A stretch of 64,000 nucleotides of DNA from Achromobacter pestifer. GTDB taxonomy: Bacteria; Pseudomonadota; Gammaproteobacteria; Burkholderiales; Burkholderiaceae_B. The translations under genes and the position numbers were made by a program. The stretch covers positions 27,398-91,397 of the forward strand of contig NZ_CP053984.1 of assembly GCF_013267355.1 (NCBI RefSeq), given 5' to 3'. A model generated the notes under the pieces. The model was not told the DNA's origin. It worked only from the letters and a program-made list of their open reading frames with translations, and searched no databases. The number at the start of each line of letters is the position of its first letter. Position 1 is the stretch's first letter. This document shows, one piece after another, positions 44,343-52,600 of the stretch.

Positions 44343-44762
44343 TCAGCGAACGGTTGGCCAGCTTGCCCCAGTGGCGCTGCGCAGCGATTCAAGTGCACCG
44401 CAATCGCCAACGCATACCCCTCCCGCACAGGTACTGCGGATGGCACGCAGTTGCTTGCGCAGCGCCTGCAACTCGGCGATTCGCTGCTCTACCAAGCGCA
44501 TTTGATCGTCTAGCAAGGCATTGACCTCGTCGCAGGACATGGCGGGGTCGTCCTGCAACTGCAGCAGAGCCCGGATATCGTCGTGCGACATGTCCAGCGA
44601 GCGGCACCGAACGATGAAGGCCAACCTGTCGACATGCTGTTGGCCATATTGCCGATAGTTGTTGGCGGCCCGCAGGGGCGCCTGCAGAAGGCCCTCTGCT
44701 TCATAAAAGCGCACCGCGGGAACGGAGCACCCTGCCAATGACGATAGTTCACCGATTTTCAT
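44343..44762 (-). CDS. MerR-family metal-responsive regulator (CadR/PbrR-like)
   Basis: This 139-residue protein has an N-terminal MerR helix-turn-helix (MKIGELSSLAGCSVPAVRFY, NYRQYGQQHVDRLAFIVRCR), a long dimerisation helix and a cysteine-rich C-terminal loop (STCAGGVCVGDCGALESL) typical of Cd/Pb/Zn sensors. It is divergent from a cation transporter gene across 55 bases that contain a long-spacer promoter. It would bind that promoter and activate on metal. The exact metal cannot be told. Confidence 0.9.
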   Translation of the reverse strand: MKIGELSSLAGCSVPAVRFYEAEGLLQAPLRAANNYRQYGQQHVDRLAFIVRCRSLDMSHDDIRALLQLQDDPAMSCDEVNALLDDQMRLVEQRIAELQALRKQLRAIRSTCAGGVCVGDCGALESLRSATGASWPTVR

Positions 44763-44779
44763 ATTTGCCTACCTACCGC

Positions 44780-44810
44780 TTGACTCTACAGCTACTTGAG
44801 GGTTTCTAAT
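44780..44810 (+). promoter_or_regulatory. MerR-type promoter with 19-bp spacer
   Basis: A -35 box TTGACT and a -10 box TCTAAT are separated by 19 bases, the over-long spacing that MerR-family activators correct by DNA twisting. The spacer holds the near-palindrome ACTCTACAGCTACTTGAGGGT-like operator typical of CadR/ZntR sites. The transporter ATG lies only 7 bases after the -10 box, so the message should have almost no leader. Confidence 0.7.
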
Positions 44811-44817
44811 ACGGGAC

Positions 44818-45918
44818 ATGAGTACATGTCAAAGCAGTAGCTGCTCGAGCAGTTGCAATTCGCAGACGGTCGACGAGGCCCCAAGCGCCATTGCTTCCGT
44901 GGAGAGCACATTTTCAGTTCCGGGAATGGACTGCCCCTCCGAGGAGAACCTCATTCGCATGGCGCTGGGTGGTCTGACCGGGGTTGGGCCGATGACCTTC
45001 GATCTGGCCCATCGGCAGCTCCGGGTGGTGCACTCGGGCGAGCCCGCCAGGATCGCCCAGAAGCTGACGCCCCTGAACTTGGGTGCGGTTCTGCTGACAA
45101 GCGAGAGGCGCACCGAAGGCGGGCAGTGGAAGACGCGTTTCTCCGTGCCGAAGATGGATTGCCCGTCGGAGGAGAATCTCATTCGGATGGCGCTGGCCGA
45201 TGCGTCGGCTGTTGCGGCACTGGACTTCGATCTGAAGGACCGTGTACTCACCGTGCAGCATGGGGGAAGTACGCAAGAGCTGCTGGGCCGTCTCATCCCT
45301 CTCAACCTCGGCGCGCAAGTGTTGGACAGCGTGCAAAGCGACGAGTCTACGGCCCCAGACGCAGAGGGGAATGCCTCTGAGGCTCGGACCTTAAAGCTGC
45401 TGCTCGCTATCAACGGTGCGATGTTTGTCTTTGAGTTGATCGTTGGCCTGATCGCCCAGTCCACAGGTCTCATAGCGGACTCGCTTGACATGTTCGCCGA
45501 TGCGGCGGTCTACGGACTGGCGCTCTATGCGGTGGGCCGCGCCGCCGCCTTGAAGATGAAGGCAGCGCACATCGCTGGTTTGTTGCAAGTCGTGCTTGCG
45601 CTTGGCGCGCTTTTGGAGGTCGTTCGGCGGGCAGTTGTGGGAAGTGAGCCGGCGTCCATGCTCATGATGAGTATCGGGCTGGTCGCATTGATCGCCAACG
45701 TCACCTGCCTGGTGCTGATCGCCAAGAAGCGGGATCGGGGCGCCCACATGACGGCAAGCTACATTTTTTCTGCGAATGATGTGATCGCAAACGCGGGGGT
45801 GATAGTCGCTGGTGTTTTGGTCGCTTGGACGGGCTCCTCGTACCCTGACCTCGTGATTGGCGCAGTCATTGCGCTGATAGTGCTCAGCGGTGCCCGGCGC
45901 ATCCTGAACCTCCGATAG
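44818..45918 (+). CDS. HMA-HMA-CDF cation transporter fusion
   Basis: This 366-residue protein has a Cys/Ser-rich start (STCQSSSCSSSCNS), two tandem heavy-metal-associated-like domains each with MDCPSEENLIRMAL, and about six membrane segments of the cation diffusion facilitator type (AINGAMFVFELIVGLIAQST, DSLDMFADAAVYGLALYAVG). The HMA repeats have a single cysteine (MDCPSEE) rather than CxxC. The cytoplasmic C-terminal domain of ordinary CDF proteins is absent. It probably exports a divalent metal under control of the divergent MerR protein. No Shine-Dalgarno sequence precedes the ATG. Confidence 0.85.
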   Translation: MSTCQSSSCSSSCNSQTVDEAPSAIASVESTFSVPGMDCPSEENLIRMALGGLTGVGPMTFDLAHRQLRVVHSGEPARIAQKLTPLNLGAVLLTSERRTEGGQWKTRFSVPKMDCPSEENLIRMALADASAVAALDFDLKDRVLTVQHGGSTQELLGRLIPLNLGAQVLDSVQSDESTAPDAEGNASEARTLKLLLAINGAMFVFELIVGLIAQSTGLIADSLDMFADAAVYGLALYAVGRAAALKMKAAHIAGLLQVVLALGALLEVVRRAVVGSEPASMLMMSIGLVALIANVTCLVLIAKKRDRGAHMTASYIFSANDVIANAGVIVAGVLVAWTGSSYPDLVIGAVIALIVLSGARRILNLR

Positions 45919-46183
45919 CCAATCTAGCGGCATCCCACACCGATGCCTAGCCAAGGTGGGATGGCCGGCCGCTTACCAATCACGAGCAGAACGATGAGGC
46001 GGTATGCGTGTTTCATGCCTCCCATCATGTTGTCACGATGAGCAAAAGGCACTGCGGCCCAATTTCGCAAATACGTCGTGAGTCGCCGCCGAGCGGCCCA
46101 AGGTGCGGCGTTATACGATATAGATTATGTTAAATGGCTTCAACATAACATTGCATCATATAGTGGGCGGGGTGCGGCGTCTA
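45919..46183. other. intergenic region, no gene, two inverted repeats
   Basis: No gene is recognised here. CATCCCAC at 45931 and GTGGGATG near 45956 could form a stem after the transporter gene, but no T-tract follows, so a terminator is doubtful. Further on TTATGTT and AACATAA flank a 10-base centre at 46125-46148 within an AT-rich patch just before IS1071. Its meaning is unknown. Confidence 0.35.
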
Positions 46184-46293
46184 GGGGTCTCCTCGTTTTC
46201 AGTGCAATAAGTGACGGTACGAAAAGCTAGCACTGGCGCGGAGGTGGTGTTGGTAGATCGTTGATTTCATTGACTTTCCTGTTCACTTTCAAA
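46184..46293. repeat. IS1071 left 110-bp inverted repeat
   Basis: This repeat and the one at 49278-49387 are inverted copies that agree over nearly their whole 110 bases, with scattered mismatches such as GAAAAGCTAG against GCAAAGCTAG. Exceptionally long terminal repeats distinguish IS1071 from ordinary 38-bp Tn3-family elements. Confidence 0.93.
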
Positions 46294-46326
46294 TCTGCGA
46301 TTCGTGGCGTCAAACCGTGGTCGGTT

Positions 46327-49242
46327 TCATCCATTGGTGCCAGTTATCGATGCATTTGGCCGCGAAGGCAGGATTTGGTCAGCATAGCGGTCAACCGGGA
46401 AGCGAAACACACCCCGCAAGTTGATGCTCTCCAGCCTGGTGGGCGCAATCTTCCCGATCAGTTCCGGTGGAATGACCTGGCGGCGGTTCGACCAGCGATC
46501 CAGGACCGCCTGCATCTGTGAGGTATTCCACGCCATCACGATGTTGGCCATCAGGCTCAACGCATCGGCCACAGCCTGCATTTCATCGACACGTTTGGCC
46601 TGCGCCGGGCTGATCCGGCCGGTATAAATGGCGCGCTTGAGGGCGTTAACAGCCTCGCCCCGATTGAGCACCCGGCGCAACTCGTTCCTGAAAGCGTCCT
46701 TGACAAAGTAGTCAGCCAAAAACGCCGTACGCAGCAACCGCCCCAATTGCACGCCAGCCTCATAGATTGGATCGCCCTGGGCGGCAGAACCGAACCGCGC
46801 AAGAGCTGCCACCGCACTGGCATGTCCGCTCATGACCGAGGCTGCCAGGTGCACCAGACTATCCCAATGCTTTTCGATCAAAGCGACGTCGACATTGGCT
46901 TCGCACACCGCAGCGATTTCTGCGGGCACTTTGGTGCCGCGTGGCACAAAGAGGTGGCGCTGTTTGAGTTCCTTCAACCGCGGGCAAAGATCAAAACCAA
47001 GCAAACGGGCATGTGACATGGCAAAGTCGGTGTAGCCATGGGTATCCACAGCAAGCTGGCTGGTCTCCAGCTTTTCTTGGCGGATGACACCTTCAATGGC
47101 CACGCCCGCCTGGCGCTCATTGAGCACAAAGGGCTGCGCATGGAAGATGCCCCACCGGTCTTTTACATGGGAGTAGATTCCAATGGAAGGTGTGTTGCGC
47201 CGAGGATCAAGCCGGGCTTGCCACACCCGTTTGGTGGTCTCCATGCTCATCATGTCAGAAGATGCCAAATCGGACCGCCCCCAGGTGGCGGCAATCGGGT
47301 GTCGCTGCATGAATTCCAGCACAGCCTGGCAGGCCTGGCTCAGACGCCGTTCGTCCCGCGCCCAGCGCATGGCCTGGCGAATGCTGGTGGCAGACAATTG
47401 CGGAATCATGCGCGCGCATTCGACCGCAGTCAGACTGGTGCCGTGGGCCATGATGCCGGCATAGACCATCAGCAGCTCGTCGGTAGAGCGCGGCTCACGT
47501 CCGAGCATGATCCAGCTAAAGCGCACCTGGGCGTCAACGGCCAGAATCACTTCCGGCAATTGAACCTCACCGATGCGGTGATCCAAAGCCGCGCGCAGCT
47601 TGGTCACTTCTGGGTCTTCGTCCTCTGCGGGCAATGGCGACAAATGGAGTTCATCATCCACGCGCAGTACGCCACTGCGGGCTGCAGCGGCCACCGCATC
47701 GACACCGGCAGTTACTCTGGCCAGCAAAGGCTTCAAGAAAGTGGCAGCCTTGCTGGGTAACGATAGACGGGCATAGTGTTTCTTGGACTCTGCCTGCCAA
47801 CGCTCGTCCGTGAAGAACAAGCGCGCACGACCCCGAAAGCTCAGGCTGTGCTCAATCCAGACCGAGCCATTGCGCACCGCGCGGCGCAGGGCAAACAGGG
47901 TGGCCACCTCCAACGCCTGAAACGCCCGTTCCCGGTCTGGGCTGGAGATCGAAACCTGCCAGATCATTCCCAGACTTGGTGCCACCACTTCAACTGGCAG
48001 CTTTCTGGATCCTTTGAGATATAAAGCTTGCAGCTTGGCAAGGTACTCGATGGCAGGATGCTCGCCGGTGGCCTGCCAGGGCAGCTTTGCAATGGCGACG
48101 AGCAACGACCGCACGGGGCGAATTCCATCAATCAATCCCTCGCGGACCAGGGAGGCCCTGCTCGGTGGTTTGCGTTTCTGGGTTTCGGTGATCAAGGCTT
48201 CAAGACGGGCACGCAACTCAGCATCTGGCACCGCACCTTGCGCGCTCAAGGCAACAAGTTCGCCGAGCAGCGTTTTGTACATTGCGGCCCAATTGACGGT
48301 AGCGGGGACATCGGCGGCAGCCTGACGCCACAGATCGGCGATCCGGCGCTGCACCATAAGGATCAACTGGTCTGTGGTGGTGAACAGGCAATACCGAAGA
48401 AAGCATGCGACCTCCACGGTGCGCGCTGGCTCTTTGATCTTGGCTCCGGCTGAGGGCGGCCTGGAGACAAGTCGGCGCGCGTAGCGGCGCAAGATGAGAT
48501 CGGGGATGTCTGCCAGGTGCTTATGAACGTCCAGCGTGTAAAGCAGGTCGATGCGCTCCAGTACCTCGCTGATTTGGCGGGTTGAGTGTTTCGCCGGTGC
48601 AGCCCATAGCCAACTCTGCTGGGTTTGTCCATCTGGGCGCAGCTCTGAAACTGAGGCTCGCCAGCGATCAAGTGTTGCTGGATCAACGCTGGCGGCGATG
48701 GCGGTGCCTGTTTCAACTTCAAGCTGGGCAAGTGCCGCCGCAATCAGTGTCCGAATTGCCCGCTCGTGCACGATCACCAGCTTGTTCTTGTACAGCCATT
48801 GACGCGCCCGCACGAGTAGCTGATCGCGGTCGGCGCAGCGCGCCACTTCGTCGCGCAGTTCACGTACCAGTGAGCGGCGCTGGTGCTCGCTCATCCACTG
48901 GAATCCAAGGACCGTGCAGGCTACTTGTTGGTGATCGAATAGCGTGCGCCCGCGTTCATACATGGCTCTCAGCGAGGCGACTTCTGGTGCTGCAATGCCA
49001 AGCTCGTTGCCAAGGTGGCGCCACAAGGCTACTGGAATTACCCGAAAGGCACCGAGCAAACGCCCACTCATGCGCAGGAAACCAATATGGAGCGCCAGAC
49101 CAAGCTTGTGGGAATCACCTCGGCGTGCATTGATTGCGTCGCGCTCGGCACCATCGAAGGTGAAAAATGCCTTCATCTCGAAGTCGCTGATATCGCGGGG
49201 GAGCCCACGCATCCCCAAAAACGTTGTGTGCCAACCCTGCAT
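46327..49242 (-). CDS. tnpA: IS1071 transposase TnpA
   Basis: This 971-residue Tn3-family transposase begins MQGWHTTFLGMRGLPRD; an in-frame ATG four codons earlier is an alternative. Catalytic acidic residues lie in SSDMMSMET, VDTHGYTD and NRGEAVNALKRAI. The C terminus (RFPVDRYADQILPSRPNASI) is complete here and lost in the truncated copy. It should mobilise itself and flanking segments; cointegrates cannot be resolved by the element because it has no resolvase. Confidence 0.96.
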   Translation of the reverse strand: MQGWHTTFLGMRGLPRDISDFEMKAFFTFDGAERDAINARRGDSHKLGLALHIGFLRMSGRLLGAFRVIPVALWRHLGNELGIAAPEVASLRAMYERGRTLFDHQQVACTVLGFQWMSEHQRRSLVRELRDEVARCADRDQLLVRARQWLYKNKLVIVHERAIRTLIAAALAQLEVETGTAIAASVDPATLDRWRASVSELRPDGQTQQSWLWAAPAKHSTRQISEVLERIDLLYTLDVHKHLADIPDLILRRYARRLVSRPPSAGAKIKEPARTVEVACFLRYCLFTTTDQLILMVQRRIADLWRQAAADVPATVNWAAMYKTLLGELVALSAQGAVPDAELRARLEALITETQKRKPPSRASLVREGLIDGIRPVRSLLVAIAKLPWQATGEHPAIEYLAKLQALYLKGSRKLPVEVVAPSLGMIWQVSISSPDRERAFQALEVATLFALRRAVRNGSVWIEHSLSFRGRARLFFTDERWQAESKKHYARLSLPSKAATFLKPLLARVTAGVDAVAAAARSGVLRVDDELHLSPLPAEDEDPEVTKLRAALDHRIGEVQLPEVILAVDAQVRFSWIMLGREPRSTDELLMVYAGIMAHGTSLTAVECARMIPQLSATSIRQAMRWARDERRLSQACQAVLEFMQRHPIAATWGRSDLASSDMMSMETTKRVWQARLDPRRNTPSIGIYSHVKDRWGIFHAQPFVLNERQAGVAIEGVIRQEKLETSQLAVDTHGYTDFAMSHARLLGFDLCPRLKELKQRHLFVPRGTKVPAEIAAVCEANVDVALIEKHWDSLVHLAASVMSGHASAVAALARFGSAAQGDPIYEAGVQLGRLLRTAFLADYFVKDAFRNELRRVLNRGEAVNALKRAIYTGRISPAQAKRVDEMQAVADALSLMANIVMAWNTSQMQAVLDRWSNRRQVIPPELIGKIAPTRLESINLRGVFRFPVDRYADQILPSRPNASITGTNG

Positions 49243-49277
49243 CGTGAACCTCAAAAGTGGGAGGCCACCATACCCGT

Positions 49278-49387
49278 TTACAAAGCGAACAGGAAAGTCA
49301 ATGAAATCAACGGTCTACCCAGACCACCCCCGCGCCAGTGCTAGCTTTGCGTACCGTCACTTATTGCACTGAAAACGAGGAGACCCC
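49278..49387. repeat. IS1071 right 110-bp inverted repeat
   Basis: This is the right terminal repeat of the complete IS1071, ending GAGGAGACCCC. The identical repeat ends the truncated copy at 18415. The next base starts plasmid backbone sequence belonging to a hairpin array. Confidence 0.93.
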
Positions 49388-49534
49388 GAAATGGCGATGC
49401 GAGATCCAGGCGGGCAGGGCGGCCGCCATCGTCGGAACTGGCGATGGTCGACCGCGCCGGCGTGCATCGCCGGAAATGGCGATGCTGCAGCTCGACGTGC
49501 GCGGGCCTGGTGGCATCGTCGGATGCGGCGATGC
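49388..49534. repeat. array of GCATCGCC-type hairpins, first unit cut by IS1071
   Basis: Three 22-base inverted repeats are present: 49426-49447 (CCATCG ... CGATGG), 49464-49485 (GCATCGCC-N6-GGCGATGC, perfect) and 49513-49534 (GCATCGTC-N6-GGCGATGC). The first 13 backbone bases after IS1071, GAAATGGCGATGC, match the right half of such a unit, so a fourth copy was probably split by the insertion. No open frame of note spans the array. Function is unknown; position downstream of traC suggests transcript-end or protein-binding roles. Confidence 0.7.
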
Positions 49535-49540
49535 TCGAGC

Positions 49541-49571
49541 AAAAAAAAGCCGCCTCGGGGTGCGAGGCGGC
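49541..49571 (-). terminator. rho-independent terminator after traC
   Basis: On the minus strand an 8-base stem GCCGCCTC/GAGGCGGC with a short GC-rich loop is followed by eight T residues. It lies about 60 bases after the traC stop and should end the traJ-to-traC transcript. Confidence 0.88.
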
Positions 49572-49632
49572 GATGACTGCCGGCGGCCAGGGAGGGAGGA
49601 AACCGCGCGTGTGGTTGCAGCCCTCCGGGACT

Positions 49633-52600
49633 TTAGCCGATGCGTGCCGCGCGGCGCGGGCGTTCCGGCTGCTGCTGTTGCTTCTCCGCACGCTCCTGGC
49701 GCTGCTCCTGCTGCTGTCGGCGGCCTTCCTCGATCAGCACCTGGCCCACGGCTGCGCCGACCTGGCGCTTGAGGCCGTCGCGGCCCAGCTCGCTCTTGTT
49801 CGCCAGGTCGTTGAAGTCGGTGAAGCCCTTGGGGTTCGCCTGCTGCTCGCCCGGCGCGAAGATCGGGAAGATGGCCTTGCCGCCTACGGCCTTCGCGGCT
49901 TCCTCGGCCTTGGCGCGGCCGGGGTTGTGGCCGCGCTCGATCTCCTGGGCCTTGTCGTCGTCGCCGGCGATCACGATGGGCTTGTCGGGGAACTTCTCGC
50001 GCAGGGCGCGGGCCACGTGCGGCAGGTTGCCCGAGTCGAACGCGGCCACGGTGGCATGCCCCAGCCCTTCGGCCAGGCTCGCGGCCGTGGCATAGCCCTC
50101 GGCGATCACCAGCGCCGGCGCTGCGGCCAGCGCATCCATGCCGCCGACCGGGTGGAAGCATCCTTCCTTCTTGCTGTCCTTGGCGAACCGCTTGGTGCCG
50201 TCCTCCTGGATGTACTGCATCGTCCACTGCTTGCCGTCCACGTCGAAGGCGGGGATGTAGGTTTTCTGGCCCTCGCGGTCGGTGAACACGCCGGCGTGGG
50301 CCTCGATGCCCTTGGCTTGCAGGTAGGGCGTCGGCTGCTCGACCGGCACCAGGTCGGGCATCTGGCGGCCGACGCGCTGCGCGGTGGCTTCCTGGAGCTT
50401 GTCTTGCTCGGCGGCACGCTGGGCCAGCTTCTCGGCCGCCTCGGCCTGGAGCTTGGCCTTCTCCTGGTCGCTCAAGGCGTAGCCCTTGCTCTTCCAGGTA
50501 ATGTCCGTGCCGGTCTTGTTGTTGATGATCCGGCCGGCCGGGTGGCCGTCCAGGTGGCCGACATAGAAGCCATCGAGCGTGCCCTTCTTGCCGCCCTCGA
50601 CCGGCACGCGATGCCGCTTGCCGTCCATGATCGGGTGATCGCCCTGGGCGTTGCTGCCGGTGAACAGGCCGGCGCTGCGCATGGCCTCGGCGAACTCTTC
50701 CCTTGGCGTCATCGCTGGCCCCTGCTGGGCCTGCACGTTCTCGGGCTTCCACTGTTCCAGCTTCGCCATGTCGGCGCGAGGGCCGGCATACCAGGACTTC
50801 GCGGCCTTGTCCCAAAGCGCGCCGGCGGCCTTGGCGGCGTTGCGCTGCTCGTAGGGCACGGCAAGGTACTGCCGGGCCTGCTGGACGGCCTGTGCGGCCT
50901 TCTGGCCGCCGTCCTGGGCCTCGGGTGCCTGCTGGGTCGGCTTGGCCTCTACGGCCGGCGTAGCGGCTCCCTGCGACCATTTGGCGAAGGGGGCCGCATC
51001 CACTCCCGCCGGCACGTACCAGGACTGTTCCTTGCGATCCCAGCGCGCTCCGAGCTGCTTGGCCTCGTCCTTCTCTTTGAACGGCACGCTGATGTACTGC
51101 CGTTCGGTTGCCTGGCTGGCCTGGGCCGGCTGCTGGTCGGCCGCAGCCACGCGCTGTTCCTGCGGTGCCTGGTGCTCCACGGAGTCGCCGCGCTCGTCAT
51201 CGACCCGCTGGGAGTTCTTGGCTTCCTCGGCCGCGACGAACGCTTTGGCCTCCAGCGCCTTCCGGGCTTCTTTAGCCGCTGAAATGTCCTCGTCGGTGCT
51301 GTTCGGGTCGCGGCGGACGCGATCCTCTTGCACGCGGGCAAGCCGGGTCGCCTTCTCGTACTCGTCCGTCTGCGAATTGGCGTCGATCAGCGCCAGGCGG
51401 TCGGCCAGCTCGTCGGCCTCGCCCAGCGTGCGGGTGGCGGTGAGGTAGGCAAAGGCATCCTCGCCGAACTGCGCTTCGCCCTTCCGGGCGTACAGGTGGT
51501 ACGCCTCCGGCGTCTCCGTGGCCAGGTCGGCGGCCCGCGTCTCGCCGTCACGCTCGACCACGCCGACAACCCGCACTTCACCCGTCCAGTCGTGGGGCAG
51601 GGGGAAGCCCAGCGCATCGTCGGCCGCCAGGTGGAAGGCTTGGCGGTCGCGCTCGCGTGAATTGGTGTTGCCGGTTGCCAGGTCAAGCCGCGTTGCAGCG
51701 ACTACGGCATCCGGCCGGCGCTCTTCGACCAGGTGATCTATTGCGTCGTTGATCTTCGCTTCCAGCGGCTCCAGGTCGTAGGGCAGCTCGTGCCGCGTCC
51801 AGAACTCGTTTTGCGTGTTCATCGGCTGCATGCGATCCAGCACGTCCAGGGCGCGGTCGATCTGCTCCAGGGTCGCGCCTTCGAGCGCACGGCCCACCGT
51901 GCCCAGCTCGACGTGCTTCAACATCCAGGCTTCGGCCTGGTCGGTCTGCTGGGGTACTTGCATCGTGGCCTCCTGACTCGCAACGGTTTGACGGGCATCG
52001 CGCACGGCCTCACGCCAGGCGTTCGACGCGGCCACGAAGGCATCGCCGGCCTTCTGCACGGCCTCATCGTCGTGCTGGGTCTTGTAGCGGGCATCGCCGG
52101 CGTTGTTCTCGCCATAGGCGCGCACCAGCTCGCGCTGGAAAGCATCGTCGGCAGCCTTCATGGCCTCGTGCTGCTCGGCCGTGCGTTCGGCCACGGACAA
52201 GGGCTTTGCCTCTTGCTCCTGGGCCAGCGCCGGCAGGGCCAGCAGTTGATCGGGCGCGTAGCTCTCCAGCTCGGCCAGGCTTCTGACCTGGTGCGGTTGT
52301 TCGTCTTGTTCGTGGAAGGCAAAGATGCGCTCGCCATCCGCCCACCGCGATTGCGCGTCCAGGTGAGAAACGATCTCCTGGCCGTGCTCGCGCAGCTCAT
52401 CATTGAGCTGCTGGGCCTCGGCCTGCTGCGAGGCGATGCTGTAGATCGGCTCCAGGCCGTTCTTGACGCGCCGCTCGTCGGCGTACTGCTCGGCCTTGGC
52501 GTTGATCTGGCGGGCGATCTCTTCCGGCTTCTGGTCGCGGCCATCGGCATCGCCGATCACCTGGTCGCCCAGCTTCAACGTGACGTAGCGCCGGCGCTCG

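Larger units (their letters stand above)
46184..49387 (-). mobile_element. complete IS1071
   Basis: The element is 3204 bp, bounded by GGGGTCTCCTCGTTTTCAGT and its complement, and encodes only tnpA with no resolvase or res site. These are the published hallmarks of IS1071, which is strongly associated with catabolic genes on IncP-1 plasmids. Flanks of 5 bases (TCTAG reading, before, and GAAAT after) do not match, so no target duplication is visible, suggesting later recombination through the element. Confidence 0.96.

Noticed and set aside
45931..45965. Possible terminator after the HMA-CDF gene
   Set aside because: The stem CATCCCAC/GTGGGATG has an 18-base loop and no T-tract, so termination is not supported.
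46111..46180. Possible integron attC or resolvase res site before IS1071
   Set aside because: No GTTRRRY core with a matching inverse core and no paired subsites of a res region could be read.
49388..49534. CRISPR array suggested by repeated GCATCG units
   Set aside because: The units are inverted repeats at irregular spacing with no uniform direct repeat and spacer pattern, and no cas gene is present.
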